Notes: generated by a model from the letters alone, not told the origin. Counted from the stretch's first letter, positions 1 through 8,659 are shown. The stretch is 64,000 nucleotides of DNA from Colwellia echini (GCF_002843355.2 NZ_PJAI02000014.1:1-64000); one strand, 5' to 3'. Numbers and translations are program-made.

Positions 1-57
1 TTATAAGTTTTATGTTGTTTATTGCGCTCTCTATTTTTAGTTGAGCGTTTTTTTTTG
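1..57 (+). ncRNA. 3' end of a tandem sRNA-like unit (copy A, truncated by window start)
   Basis: The first bases repeat the 3' half of the units at 172-248 and 975-1056: the same TATGTTGTTTATTGCGCTCTC stretch in shortened form, then a GCGCTC/GAGCG hairpin and a run of nine T. The promoter and 5' part lie outside the window. It is called an sRNA only because the two complete copies nearby have promoters; alone it is just a terminator. Confidence 0.5.
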
Positions 58-138
58 CTCAAAAATTAAATGCCATTTAACCATTAAGTCATTTAGCCAT
101 TTAGCCATTTATATAGAAAATATGTATAAAATTAAAAT

Positions 139-166
139 GAACTAAATAGGAAAAGCACACTCTTAC
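139..166 (+). promoter_or_regulatory. Sigma-E-type promoter of sRNA copy B
   Basis: GAACTA at 139-144, a 16-bp spacer and TCTTAC at 161-166, continuing as TTAATAG. The same boxes at the same spacing precede the units at 975 and 1173, and the sequence upstream of rpoE (55119-55145, minus strand) reads GAACTT, 16 bp, TCTTACTTAAT. This fits the GAACTT/TCTGA-like consensus of extracytoplasmic sigma-E. Sigma-E use is inferred. Confidence 0.6.
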
Positions 167-171
167 TTAAT

Positions 172-248
172 AGTAATATTATTCCCTGATGTTATAAATT
201 TTATGTTGTTTATTGCGCTCTCTATTTATTAGTTGAGCGCTTTTTTTT
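172..248 (+). ncRNA. Candidate sigma-E-dependent small RNA, copy B
   Basis: A unit of about 77 nt. It starts about 6 nt after the promoter -10, carries ATTCCCTGATG near the 5' end, and stops at a GCGCTC (215-220) / GAGCGC (235-240) hairpin followed by eight T, the form of an Hfq-type sRNA terminator. It resembles copy C at 975-1056 over promoter, 5' region and terminator, with a variable middle. No conserved open frame runs through it: the small frame at 203-232 is broken in copy C. I recognise no known RNA family. The exact 5' end is estimated. Confidence 0.6.
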
Positions 249-386
249 GCCTTAAATTTTTTGTTTTACAATTCAGAGTGACTCATCGCTACTTTCTTCA
301 CACAATAACTTTTGTTACCTTAACTACGTAGATCAATATGTTGTGCAACTTAAGCATTACATTATTTTCAAAAACAAGGTTATCAA

Positions 387-791
387 ATGGACTTATTAGT
401 TAAACAAAAATTTGAAAGTTACCCTAAAAACATCTCTGCTTTACTCAGTAAAATACGTGAATTGATTTTTATTACCGCTAAGCAGGACGGGATTTCAAAT
501 ATAAACGAAACGTTAAAGTGGGGTGAGCCAAGTTATCTTTCTCCCATAGGAAGTACTATCCGGTTTGATTGGAAAGCTACAAAACCACAGCAATACTGCG
601 TATATTTTAACTGTAAAACATCCCTTATTGAGACTTTTAAAGAAGTTTATGGTGATACTTTTATCTATGAAGGTAATCGAGCCATCGTATTTAACGTTGA
701 GCAAGATCTGCCGATAATAGAATTAGCACACTGTATTTCTATGTCATTGCGATATAAAAAAATAAAACACTTAGCATTACTTGGCGCGTAA
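387..791 (+). CDS. DUF1801 family protein (YdhG-like)
   Basis: A 134-residue cytosolic protein with the DUF1801 signature: an N-terminal helical part, then ETLKWGEPSY at about residues 40-49 and a beta-rich C-terminal half. The biochemical function of the family is unknown; it is loosely similar to small iron-chaperone-like folds. No signal peptide or membrane segment is visible. The ATG at 387 has an AAGG ribosome-binding site about 7 bases upstream. The gene sits inside the cluster of sRNA-like units, with copy B ending 139 bases before it and copy C's promoter 150 bases after it, so it has probably been carried or trapped there. It seems to be transcribed alone. Confidence 0.8.
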   Translation: MDLLVKQKFESYPKNISALLSKIRELIFITAKQDGISNINETLKWGEPSYLSPIGSTIRFDWKATKPQQYCVYFNCKTSLIETFKEVYGDTFIYEGNRAIVFNVEQDLPIIELAHCISMSLRYKKIKHLALLGA

Positions 792-941
792 TATTTATAG
801 CCATATGACCTCATACTTCGCTTTATACTTTATTCATGCCTTCGTAATACTCGTAACGCCTTACCTGATAGTTTATTAGTGGACTACCTAAGCACTTTTA
901 AACTTTTATATAATTTAATTAAATAAAATAAAATAAAAATT

Positions 942-969
942 GAACTAAATCTCATAACAGTACTCTTAC
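942..969 (+). promoter_or_regulatory. Sigma-E-type promoter of sRNA copy C
   Basis: GAACTA at 942-947, 16-bp spacer, TCTTAC at 964-969 followed by TTAATAG. The boxes match those of copy B exactly and those of rpoE nearly exactly. The spacer itself is not conserved, which suggests selection on the boxes and not only a recent duplication. Confidence 0.6.
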
Positions 970-974
970 TTAAT

Positions 975-1056
975 AGTAAAGTTATTCCCTGAATGTTTTA
1001 TGTTTTTATATGTTGTTTGTTATGCGCTCTCTATTTTTAGTTGAGCGCTTTTTTTT
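975..1056 (+). ncRNA. Candidate sigma-E-dependent small RNA, copy C
   Basis: About 82 nt, a paralogue of copy B. It shares GTTATTCCCTGAATG near the predicted 5' end, a T-rich middle, then the GCGCTC (1024-1029) / GAGCGC (1043-1048) hairpin and eight T. A few inserted bases in the middle break the short reading frame seen in copies A and B, which argues for an RNA and against a peptide. The transcription start is estimated from the -10 box. Confidence 0.6.
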
Positions 1057-1138
1057 GTCTTAAATTTAGCAAGTCTCAGAGAACGCTAAGAGGAAATTAG
1101 TAGCATTAAATATAAATGATGTTTTTTATAAAAATAAT

Positions 1139-1166
1139 GAACTTATTGTGAAATGACTAGTCTTAT
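1139..1166 (+). promoter_or_regulatory. Sigma-E-type promoter of sRNA copy D
   Basis: GAACTT at 1139-1144, 16-bp spacer and TCTTAT at 1161-1166. The -35 is identical to that of rpoE. The spacer and flanks are unlike copies B and C, so the conserved boxes stand out. Confidence 0.55.
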
Positions 1167-1172
1167 CTATTG

Positions 1173-1250
1173 AAACAATCTTCCCTGGATAGTTTTCATT
1201 AGGTTTAAGTTTTCTTAAATATTTAACGCGTCAATTTGACGCGTTTTTTT
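1173..1250 (+). ncRNA. Candidate sigma-E-dependent small RNA, divergent copy D
   Basis: About 78 nt. It shares only the promoter boxes and TTCCCTGG near the 5' end with copies B and C. The terminator is unrelated: ACGCGTCAATTTGACGCGT at 1224-1242 followed by eight T. Conservation of just the 5' CCCTG and promoter, with a swapped 3' hairpin, is what one expects if the 5' end is the base-pairing seed. It lies upstream and on the opposite strand of gshA and ends about 70 bases beyond the gshA stop. Confidence 0.5.
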
Positions 1251-1260
1251 TGCCTTCTAT

Positions 1261-1278
1261 TTATCCCGAATTCAGGTT
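1261..1278. repeat. Solo terminal repeat of MITE family 1
   Basis: TTATCCCGAATTCAGGTT differs at one base from the terminal repeat of the element at 8392-8597 (TTATCCCGAACTCAGGTT). No partner end lies nearby, so it is a relic. It sits just after the terminator of sRNA copy D. Confidence 0.5.
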
Positions 1279-1317
1279 ATTTATACATTATCATGGATGA
1301 AACTAAGGACTAAAGGT

Positions 1318-2922
1318 TTATGAGAAATAATCTTTGAGGAAATCGTCAAAGTTAAGTACATCACTCGCTTCTATATCAGCTTGGGCTTGGTGTGAAATAG
1401 GTACACTTTGCTCAAAATATTCTTGTGTATAGAATTGATAATCACGCACTTTTGCCCCTTGTTGATAGACTTTTGCTTTATCTAACGCATACTCAGTTAA
1501 ACAGTTCTCTTGAATAATAGAAATTAGCTGAGCTGACGGTGTTAAACTAGAATCATTGATCTTAGCTTGCTCGCGAACTATTGCTTCATTGTATTTTGTG
1601 GTGCCATAGGCTTTATCTAACAAATCCGCCACTTGCTTCATCTCATTAAAGAGTTCATTACCCCAGGTACGAATAGATTTAAGGTTAACTTGCCCTTCAT
1701 TATCACGATCTGACAATAATAACGTTGGATCACGACCACGTAGCACTACCTCATTCATATTCGATTTATGAATACCTTGGGCTTTACAGTCTAAATCACC
1801 ATTTTCGATAAAGGCGCAGTAATTAAGAAAAATATCTAAAAAGTATATTTGTTCAACAGTAATACCAGTGTCGCTAAATGGATTAACATCAAGGGCTCTT
1901 ACCTCAATATATTCAACACCACGATCACGCAACGCAGCTGATGGTTTTTCACCTGGTTTAGCTACACGTTTAGGACGAATAGGGGCATAGAGTTCATTTT
2001 CAATTTGCAGTACGTTGTCATTTAGTTGTTGATATTTTCCATCAACTTTAATGCCAATATCAGCAAACTGTGTTGATTTCAGTTTAATGGCTTGTTGAAC
2101 GCCATCAACATAATCGTTTAAATTGTTATAACAGATCTTTAATGAGGCTTGCTCTTTACTGGTATAACCTAGATCACTCATTCGCAATGATGTAGCATGC
2201 TCAAGATAAAGCGCACCGGTAGGTGATTTTTTAAAAGGTAACTTATTCTCTTTGCCTTGTAAAAATGAGCCACAGATTGCTGGAGAACTACCATATAAAT
2301 AAGGAATTAACCAACAAAAGCGAGTGTAGTTTCTTAAGATAGAAAAGTAACGCTCTGAAATAAAATCATCTAATGATAGTGGCTTAACTTCTATGGTTTG
2401 CTGTTTAGCATCATCGTGTAGTGTTTTATTTATCTTCCAGAAATCTTCTGAGAATGAGAAGTTAAAATGAATACCTGAGATCACTTGCATCATAGAGCCG
2501 TAACGATTTTTCAAACCTTGGCGATAAGCGGTTTTCATTCGCCCAATATTAGAACTGCCAAATTGCGCTAGCTGTATTTTAGCTGCATCGTCAACAAAAC
2601 AAGGCATGCTCATTGGCCACAACAACTCACCGTTGATATTATCAAAAGTGTATTTTTGAATGTCTTGTAATTGCGCAATGGCTTGCTCAGGAGAGTGACT
2701 TACAGGCGTGATAAACTCAAGTAAGGTTTCTGAATAATCTGTGGTTATCTGATCGTGAGTCAATGCTGCGCCAAGCTGTTGATAGTGACCATGCTCCGAG
2801 AGTTTACCCTCAGGTAATATACGCAAAGCTTCTCGCTCTATGCCTCGGCCAATGCCAGCTACTGCTGCCAAATTTTCATTTTGGCTAAAAGCGCCAATAT
2901 AATCAGTTAATGATATTGTCAA
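1318..2922 (-). CDS. gshA: Glutamate-cysteine ligase
   Basis: First enzyme of glutathione synthesis: ATP-dependent joining of L-glutamate gamma-carboxyl to L-cysteine in the cytosol. The 534 residues match the gammaproteobacterial GshA type (E. coli 518), with the conserved blocks RGIEREALRI (about 26-35), TTDYSETLLEFITPV (about 60-74), SGIHFNFS (about 150) and LQIENELYAPIRPKR (about 305-319). The start codon is TTG at 2922, with AGGA six bases upstream and no competing ATG; E. coli gshA also starts with TTG. The gene seems monocistronic, with 146 bases to the next gene upstream. High confidence in function. Confidence 0.96.
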   Translation of the reverse strand: MTISLTDYIGAFSQNENLAAVAGIGRGIEREALRILPEGKLSEHGHYQQLGAALTHDQITTDYSETLLEFITPVSHSPEQAIAQLQDIQKYTFDNINGELLWPMSMPCFVDDAAKIQLAQFGSSNIGRMKTAYRQGLKNRYGSMMQVISGIHFNFSFSEDFWKINKTLHDDAKQQTIEVKPLSLDDFISERYFSILRNYTRFCWLIPYLYGSSPAICGSFLQGKENKLPFKKSPTGALYLEHATSLRMSDLGYTSKEQASLKICYNNLNDYVDGVQQAIKLKSTQFADIGIKVDGKYQQLNDNVLQIENELYAPIRPKRVAKPGEKPSAALRDRGVEYIEVRALDVNPFSDTGITVEQIYFLDIFLNYCAFIENGDLDCKAQGIHKSNMNEVVLRGRDPTLLLSDRDNEGQVNLKSIRTWGNELFNEMKQVADLLDKAYGTTKYNEAIVREQAKINDSSLTPSAQLISIIQENCLTEYALDKAKVYQQGAKVRDYQFYTQEYFEQSVPISHQAQADIEASDVLNFDDFLKDYFS

Positions 2923-3068
2923 AATAGTTCCTATCTACTCAAGAGACACTCGAATGAAGAGCCTCTTGAGTAGCGAGTAAATGGTATAAAGAGAAAGTCC
3001 TTATTAGATCGCTATAAATAAGGGCTCTTTTTGTAATTTTCAATGCATGAAAGTTAATTCGCTATGAC

Positions 3069-5948
3069 TTATTTAGCTAATTCTAAGTCAATCACTTGCA
3101 AATTAAGCGCCTCTAATTGTTGCTTAACTACTTGACCGTTGCCAACAACAATCCATTGCATAGGTTTCGCTAATTCTTTTGCTGCTATTTGGTTGAGCTC
3201 TTCAAGGCTAATAGTTGAGATAATTTCACTTTGTTGCTCACCGTAATTAGTGTCTAACTCAAACTGAAGTATGTGCCTTAAAAACCCACTTTTTTGGCTT
3301 GGCGTTTCAAAGCTTAACGCTTCACTTTGTGAAATAGCTTGGCGCATAAAAGTCGCTTCAGTGTCTGTTAAACCTTCTAATTGATAATTTTTTAGCTCTT
3401 TTTCAATTTCAATAATAGAATCAAAAGTATGCTCTTGTTTTACGCTAGTACCAACACTAAATCGACCCAGTGTTTTGCCGCCAGTATAATAGCTTGATGC
3501 GCCGTAAGTGTAGCCCTTTTCTTCTCGTAAATTTAAGTTAATTCGGCTATTAAAAGCACTACCTAACGGATAATTCATTAACGTCGCTTTAAAGTATTCA
3601 CCGGTTGCATCGTAAAGCATTGCTGGACGAGACAAACTGATCACCGCTTGGCTAGCGCTCGGTAAATCAACAAAATATAATTTTTTAGGTGTTACTGGTG
3701 GAAAATTAAAATCTGACTCAATAGCGTAATCTTTACCTTGCCACGCTTTTAGTGGCCACAGTTTTTTCATAAAATCAGCTTTATCAATATCGCCAACCAT
3801 CACTAAACTGGCTTTAGATGGTGAGAAGTAATTTTTATAAAAATCTTTAACATCATCAAGGTTTATGTTGCTAACTGTGCCAATAGTACCACTATCAGGC
3901 AAACCAAAACGATTACTTTCACCGTAAGTTACTTGTTTTAAAGCACGGTTTGATAATGTTTTAGCATCTTTATTACCTTGCTCTAAACTTTGCAATAATT
4001 GATTTTTTACTCGGTCAAAATCTGCTTGAGAAAATTCAGGTTTGAACATCATTTCATTCATTAATGCTAAGGTTTGATCAAGGTTTTTAACCAAACTATT
4101 TACTCTAACATAAGTATTACGGCCACCTGCACCAATAGAAATATCGCTACCAAGTAATGCTAATTCATTCGACAATTGCTCTTTAGAGTGCACTGTTGTG
4201 CCTTCATTCATTAAGGCTGCAGTTAAACTCGCTAAACCAGCTTTATCAACAGGATCGAGTAACACACCACCATCTAAACTAAGTAACAAACTTACAGTTG
4301 GCGTTTCACTGTTTTTGGAGGCAATTATTTCAATGCCATTAGCAAAATTTTCACGCCATAAGCTTGGCACAATCACTTGTGGGTTACCTCCTGAGGTTGG
4401 CATTATCGAGCGGTCAAAGTCGCTAACATTATGCATTATTGGAGTATCAAGCTCGGCAAGGGTTGGAGGGTTGCTCACATCGGGTAGTACAAAGTTGTCG
4501 GCGCGCGTTACTAATGTTTCTTGCCCTACAGGCACTATTGATAATACCGCAGCACCTTTACCTTGAATATATTGCTTGAAAACACGCATAACATCGGCTT
4601 TAGTAACATTATTATAGCGCGCTAGCTCTTGTTCGGTGAAGTTGGCATTGCCCAACAATGTTTCAAAACCTGCTAGTTTAGAAACCTTACCAGAAACACT
4701 TTGCAAACCATAAATAGTACCGGTTTCGATACTTACTTTAGTTTTAATTAAATCATCATCATTAACGCCACGCTGTTCAAATTCAACTAAAGTGTCATTA
4801 ATTACTTTTTCAATATTTGCCAAACCTAAGCCCTGTTGTGGGTTTGGTAAAGCATAAAAACTCATTTGACAGGCGAGTTCACGGCATGGATGGCTTGCGC
4901 CAGCTTGTACAGCTATACCTGTTTTTACCAGATTTTTATAAAGTAATGAGGTTGGTCCATTACCTAGAATATTCGCTAACACATCTAATGCGGCTTCGTC
5001 TTGATGCATACCATAAACCGTTGGGAAACTGATATACAATAACGGTAACGAGACATTATCAGTCATCGAGTAGTAACGGTTTTCATCAAGCGTTACTACA
5101 GTTTTTTCAATACTTTCTACTTCAGGGCCGGTATTAAGATTACCAAAGTATTTATTAACCCAAGCCAAAGTTTGTGCTTCATCAATATCTCCACCAATAG
5201 TTAATACCGCATTATTAGGGCCATACCAACGAGAAAAGAATTCTTTTAAATCGGTTACACTACCATTATCAAGATCACTCATATAACCAATAGTTGGCCA
5301 AGAATAAGGATGTTCACGTGGGAAAATCATCTGATTAACGGTTTCATTTAATCGACCATAAGGACGATTATCAACATTTTGGCCACGTTCATTTTTTACC
5401 GTCGCACGCTGAACTTCAAAGGTTTCCGCGGTAATAGCGTCAAGTAAAAAGCCCATGCGATCAGACTCAAGCCACAACATTTTTTCTAATTGGTTTTTCG
5501 GCACGGTTTCAAAGTAATTAGTACGGTCTGAGTTAGTTGTACCGTTTAGGTTACCACCGCTTTGGGTTACTACTTTAAAATGCTCTTCATCAGCAACATT
5601 TTGTGAGCCTTGAAACATCATGTGTTCAAAGAAGTGGGCAAAACCTGATTTACCTAATTGCTCACGGGCAGAGCCAACATGATAAGTTACGTCAATATGC
5701 ACTAAAGGATCAGAGTTATCTTGGTGTAAAATCACCGTCAAACCATTTGCCAATTTATACTTTTTAAAAGGAATATTAATCGTATTAGGATTAGCTTTAA
5801 CCGTTTCAACTAAGGTTACGCCTTTTGGTAAAGACATTGACTCTTGACTTGTACAGGCAAATAGAAAAGTACTAGTTACGGCAATTGTTGTGACTTTAAG
5901 GGTATTTAAAAGTTGTGCACACAAACGGGTTTGAAAATATGTTCGCAA
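3069..5948 (-). CDS. M16 family zinc metallopeptidase, predicted lipoprotein
   Basis: A two-repeat insulinase/pitrilysin-type peptidase, predicted to be exported and lipid-anchored. From a TTG at 5948 (AGGA seven bases upstream) it is 959 residues: signal sequence, lipobox LFAC with Cys at 32, then the inverted zinc motif HFFEH at 105-109 in the first M16 repeat. The second repeat, from about residue 515, lacks the zinc motif, as is usual for the inactive half. The open frame extends to another TTG at 5981, without a good ribosome-binding site; no ATG precedes the lipobox. Substrate unknown; family members degrade peptides in the periplasm. It is likely transcribed alone and is convergent with nothing. 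Confidence 0.85.
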   Translation of the reverse strand: MRTYFQTRLCAQLLNTLKVTTIAVTSTFLFACTSQESMSLPKGVTLVETVKANPNTINIPFKKYKLANGLTVILHQDNSDPLVHIDVTYHVGSAREQLGKSGFAHFFEHMMFQGSQNVADEEHFKVVTQSGGNLNGTTNSDRTNYFETVPKNQLEKMLWLESDRMGFLLDAITAETFEVQRATVKNERGQNVDNRPYGRLNETVNQMIFPREHPYSWPTIGYMSDLDNGSVTDLKEFFSRWYGPNNAVLTIGGDIDEAQTLAWVNKYFGNLNTGPEVESIEKTVVTLDENRYYSMTDNVSLPLLYISFPTVYGMHQDEAALDVLANILGNGPTSLLYKNLVKTGIAVQAGASHPCRELACQMSFYALPNPQQGLGLANIEKVINDTLVEFEQRGVNDDDLIKTKVSIETGTIYGLQSVSGKVSKLAGFETLLGNANFTEQELARYNNVTKADVMRVFKQYIQGKGAAVLSIVPVGQETLVTRADNFVLPDVSNPPTLAELDTPIMHNVSDFDRSIMPTSGGNPQVIVPSLWRENFANGIEIIASKNSETPTVSLLLSLDGGVLLDPVDKAGLASLTAALMNEGTTVHSKEQLSNELALLGSDISIGAGGRNTYVRVNSLVKNLDQTLALMNEMMFKPEFSQADFDRVKNQLLQSLEQGNKDAKTLSNRALKQVTYGESNRFGLPDSGTIGTVSNINLDDVKDFYKNYFSPSKASLVMVGDIDKADFMKKLWPLKAWQGKDYAIESDFNFPPVTPKKLYFVDLPSASQAVISLSRPAMLYDATGEYFKATLMNYPLGSAFNSRINLNLREEKGYTYGASSYYTGGKTLGRFSVGTSVKQEHTFDSIIEIEKELKNYQLEGLTDTEATFMRQAISQSEALSFETPSQKSGFLRHILQFELDTNYGEQQSEIISTISLEELNQIAAKELAKPMQWIVVGNGQVVKQQLEALNLQVIDLELAK

Positions 5949-6026
5949 AATAACATCCTGTAAAAAGAGTAAAGAGTTCAAGTTTCAATTATCATAACAA
6001 ACAAGCGAGCTTAAAGGTTAAATTAA

Positions 6027-6728
6027 ATGTTTAAAATTATTGCACAACACCCTGACTTTATTGTGGTTAATAAAGAGGCTGGAGTTAATTTTCACGATGA
6101 AGGGGAGATAGGGACAGGACTGCATTCTTTAGTTAAAGCACAGTTAAAGACTCAAAGCTTAACAACTGAAGCAGTAGAGCTGTTTCCAGTACATCGCTTA
6201 GACAAAATGACTTCTGGTTTGGTGATATTTGCCAAAAATTTAGCTGCAGCCCAAGCCTTTGGTATACTTTTTAGCGAACACCTAATAGAAAAATACTACT
6301 TGGCTATCGCAGATAAAAAACCCGTTAAAAAGCAAGGGTTGATCAAGGGCGATATGGCGAAAAGTCGACGAGGTATGTTGAAGTTATTACGCTCCATGGT
6401 AAATCCTGCAATCACCCAGTTTTTCTCATATTCAACCATAAATAAACAACGTTTATATTTGTTAAAACCTCATTCAGGAAAAACTCACCAATTACGCGTA
6501 GCTCTTGCCAGCATTGGCGCACCTATAATTGGCGATCCTTTATATTACAGTCAATCGGTAGCAGACAGAGGTTATTTACATGCCTATGCGTTGCGGTTTG
6601 ATTATTTAGGTGATTCGTTCGAATTTATTTGCCCACCAGCGAGTGGGGAATATTTTCTAGAGGAAAGTGTTTCGGTGCAACTAGCTGAAATAAAAAAGCC
6701 TTGGTTAGTAAAGTGGCCAAAGCTTTAA
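6027..6728 (+). CDS. RluA-family pseudouridine synthase (TIGR01621-like)
   Basis: Isomerises uridine to pseudouridine in an RNA substrate that cannot be named from sequence. The 233 residues form one catalytic domain with the RluA signature HRLDKMTSGLV at 56-66, where Asp59 is the catalytic residue, and KPHSGKTHQLR (about 148-158). There is no N-terminal S4 domain, so it belongs to the short RluA-like group and not to RluC/RluD. It starts with ATG after an AAAGG site. It is divergent from the M16 peptidase gene, with 78 bases between the starts. Confidence 0.88.
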   Translation: MFKIIAQHPDFIVVNKEAGVNFHDEGEIGTGLHSLVKAQLKTQSLTTEAVELFPVHRLDKMTSGLVIFAKNLAAAQAFGILFSEHLIEKYYLAIADKKPVKKQGLIKGDMAKSRRGMLKLLRSMVNPAITQFFSYSTINKQRLYLLKPHSGKTHQLRVALASIGAPIIGDPLYYSQSVADRGYLHAYALRFDYLGDSFEFICPPASGEYFLEESVSVQLAEIKKPWLVKWPKL

Positions 6729-6861
6729 TCAGAATGATCTCCACCGCTTTTTGCACTTTAAATTTTTAATTTTACACTCTTGAGTTCTTCTGTATAAAGA
6801 TGGTAGAGCAAAGTAAAACAACATAAAAATAATAGAAAAATAACACCGAAAAATAAGATAG

Positions 6862-8208
6862 TTACAGTGAGTGAATAAACACTAACGCGATAGCCGTAGG
6901 ACAAACAAACTTTACATACCAAGGCCATATTTTCCAAAAAAATGAGTTTTCAACATTCAAGTGGCCTTGTTTTATTTCAGCTAAAATATCATTTCTATGC
7001 CAGATCCAACCAACAAAAATACAACAGAACATGGCGATCAACGGCTGTCCATATTGAGTTGATAATATTGCAACAAAATCTAACATCCAGCTCAAATTAA
7101 GCACAATAACAATACTCAACATTAAAATAACCAAGCCAATATAAGTGGTCGCTTTTTTTCGTGCTAGCTTATGGCGCTCAACCGCAAATGAAACGGGTCC
7201 CTCAAGCATAGAAATTGACGAAGTTAGCGCTGCAATAGACATTAAAACAAAAAATCCAAAGGCAACAAATAAACCAGCCGCCCCCATGTTAGCAAACAGC
7301 GCAGGTAATACCGTAAACACTAAGCTTGAACCAGAAATTAAACTGCCATCTTCAGCAAAAATACTCACCCCTTGCGCTTGAGCAACATACATGGCTGGAA
7401 TAATTAATAGCCCAGCAAGAAAGGCAATGGAAACATCAATTAAAGTCACTTGTGCGCCAAGGCTGACTAAGTTTTCTTTTTTCGCGATGTAAGAGCCGTA
7501 AATAATCATCACACTGGTACCCAATGATAATGAAAAAAAGGCTTGCCCCAATGCGCTTATTAATAATTCTGGATCGAGCACTCGTGAAATATCAGGATTT
7601 AAATAGGCAGCAAAACCGGCTTGTGCACCATCTAAGGTGAATACATATAAAATTAATAACACCAATAAAGCAATTAGCATAGGCATTAATCGTTTCGACC
7701 ATTTTTCTATGCCCTGCTCAACACCACGGCGAATAATAATAATAGTTAAGCCAACAAACGTGGCAGTAAAAAATATATTTCGCGGTATGGAGTGCATGAC
7801 CATCCAATCAGCTTGATTTGCAAGTCCAACTAATCGTGCTAACGGTTCAACCGCGTAAGACATCATCCAACCAGCAATTATTGCATAAAAGCTTAAAATA
7901 AGTGCCGCACAGATAATACCGCCAAAACCAACTGCAAAACCAAAGCGCTTTTGCCAAGGATTACGCGCAATTTTTTGCATACTTGTTACGGCGTTTGCTT
8001 GCCCATAACGACCAATTAATAGCTCAGCCATAAAAGCGGGATACGCCAAGAAAAATGCGAGAACGAGGTAAACCAGCACAAAGGCTGCACCACCATTACT
8101 CGCGGTTTGGGTAGGAAAACCCCAGATATTACCTAAACCAACGGCCGATCCTGCCGCCGCCATAATAAAACCTAAACGCGAGCTAAAGCCGCCTCTTGAA
8201 ACACTCAT
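6862..8208 (-). CDS. Sodium-dependent transporter, NSS (SNF) family
   Basis: An inner-membrane sodium:neurotransmitter-symporter-type protein that probably imports an amino acid with Na+. It has 448 residues and about eleven hydrophobic helices. TM1 carries the family hallmark GSAVGLGNIWGFP (about 20-32) with the unwound Na+/substrate site, and GASLGTSVMIIYGSY-like sequence in TM6. The open frame begins at a TTG at 8241, but the ATG at 8208 has a strong AGGA site six bases upstream and starts MSVSRGGFSSR just before TM1, so it is preferred. No neighbour suggests the substrate. Confidence 0.9.
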   Translation of the reverse strand: MSVSRGGFSSRLGFIMAAAGSAVGLGNIWGFPTQTASNGGAAFVLVYLVLAFFLAYPAFMAELLIGRYGQANAVTSMQKIARNPWQKRFGFAVGFGGIICAALILSFYAIIAGWMMSYAVEPLARLVGLANQADWMVMHSIPRNIFFTATFVGLTIIIIRRGVEQGIEKWSKRLMPMLIALLVLLILYVFTLDGAQAGFAAYLNPDISRVLDPELLISALGQAFFSLSLGTSVMIIYGSYIAKKENLVSLGAQVTLIDVSIAFLAGLLIIPAMYVAQAQGVSIFAEDGSLISGSSLVFTVLPALFANMGAAGLFVAFGFFVLMSIAALTSSISMLEGPVSFAVERHKLARKKATTYIGLVILMLSIVIVLNLSWMLDFVAILSTQYGQPLIAMFCCIFVGWIWHRNDILAEIKQGHLNVENSFFWKIWPWYVKFVCPTAIALVFIHSL

Positions 8209-8244
8209 GATTTTCCTAGTATTATTTTTATTTGAAAACAAATA

Positions 8245-8285
8245 ATACCAAATGAAGATGATTGATTCATTATTTCAATTGGTAT
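8245..8285. repeat. Short imperfect palindromic repeat, family 3
   Basis: ATACCAAATGAAGATGATTG followed by ATTCATTATTTCAATTGGTAT has near-complementary ends (ATACCAAaTGAA / TTtCAATTGGTAT). The reverse complement recurs at 29804-29838. It lies just upstream of the transporter start and could affect its leader RNA. Confidence 0.5.
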
Positions 8286-8391
8286 AAAACTTTCTCGTTG
8301 TTCGGTAAGGCGCTTGAATAAGTAATAGCCGACTTGTGTGATTGAAAGCAACGATGTGATTGGATATGTAGACTGTTTTAAAATGATCACT

Positions 8392-8597
8392 TAATTAACC
8401 TGAGTTCGGGATAATGAAAGTGAGTAGAATAATAATATCAATCACTTAGGATTTTACCTTTACAATAGTTTTAATTATTCGTAGTACAAGGCAGGAAAGC
8501 GAAGCCAATAACGGGTTATTGGGAGCTTTCATAACGAAGTAATACGGGTAATTAAGGCTGTTGTAGCATTTTGCTTATCCCGAACTCAGGTTAATTA
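8392..8597. mobile_element. MITE family 1, best-preserved copy
   Basis: A 206-bp non-coding element with perfect 23-bp terminal inverted repeats, 8392-8414 and 8575-8597, containing AACCTGAGTTCGGGATAA and its complement. The interior has CAATAGTTTTAATTATTCG, a GGGTTATTGGGAGCTTTC segment and GTAATACGGGTAATTAAGGC. Degenerate copies lie at 22363-22555 and 59865-60032, half a copy at 33262-33335 and a solo end at 1261-1278. There is no coding capacity, so it would need a transposase supplied from elsewhere. Target duplication is unclear because the repeat ends in an AT-rich TTAATTAA-like sequence. Confidence 0.75.
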
Positions 8598-8659
8598 GTG
8601 TAATTGGTATAACTCCCTATATAGAGTATCTAATAATCAACAAAATTGGCAAAAATGTA

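Noticed and set aside
203-232. Ten-residue open frame (MLLFIALSIY) inside sRNA copy B, also seen in copy A
   Set aside because: Copy C has extra bases that break the frame, there is no ribosome-binding site, and the frame overlaps the terminator stem.
346-373. CAACTT-N16-TCAAAA upstream of the DUF1801 gene as another sigma-E promoter
   Set aside because: The -35 lacks the G of GAACTT, the -10 differs from the local TCTTA form, and the start would fall almost on the ATG.
4198-4566. 122-codon frame on the plus strand inside the M16 peptidase gene
   Set aside because: It is antisense to a well-supported conserved gene, with no start signal and no recognisable product.
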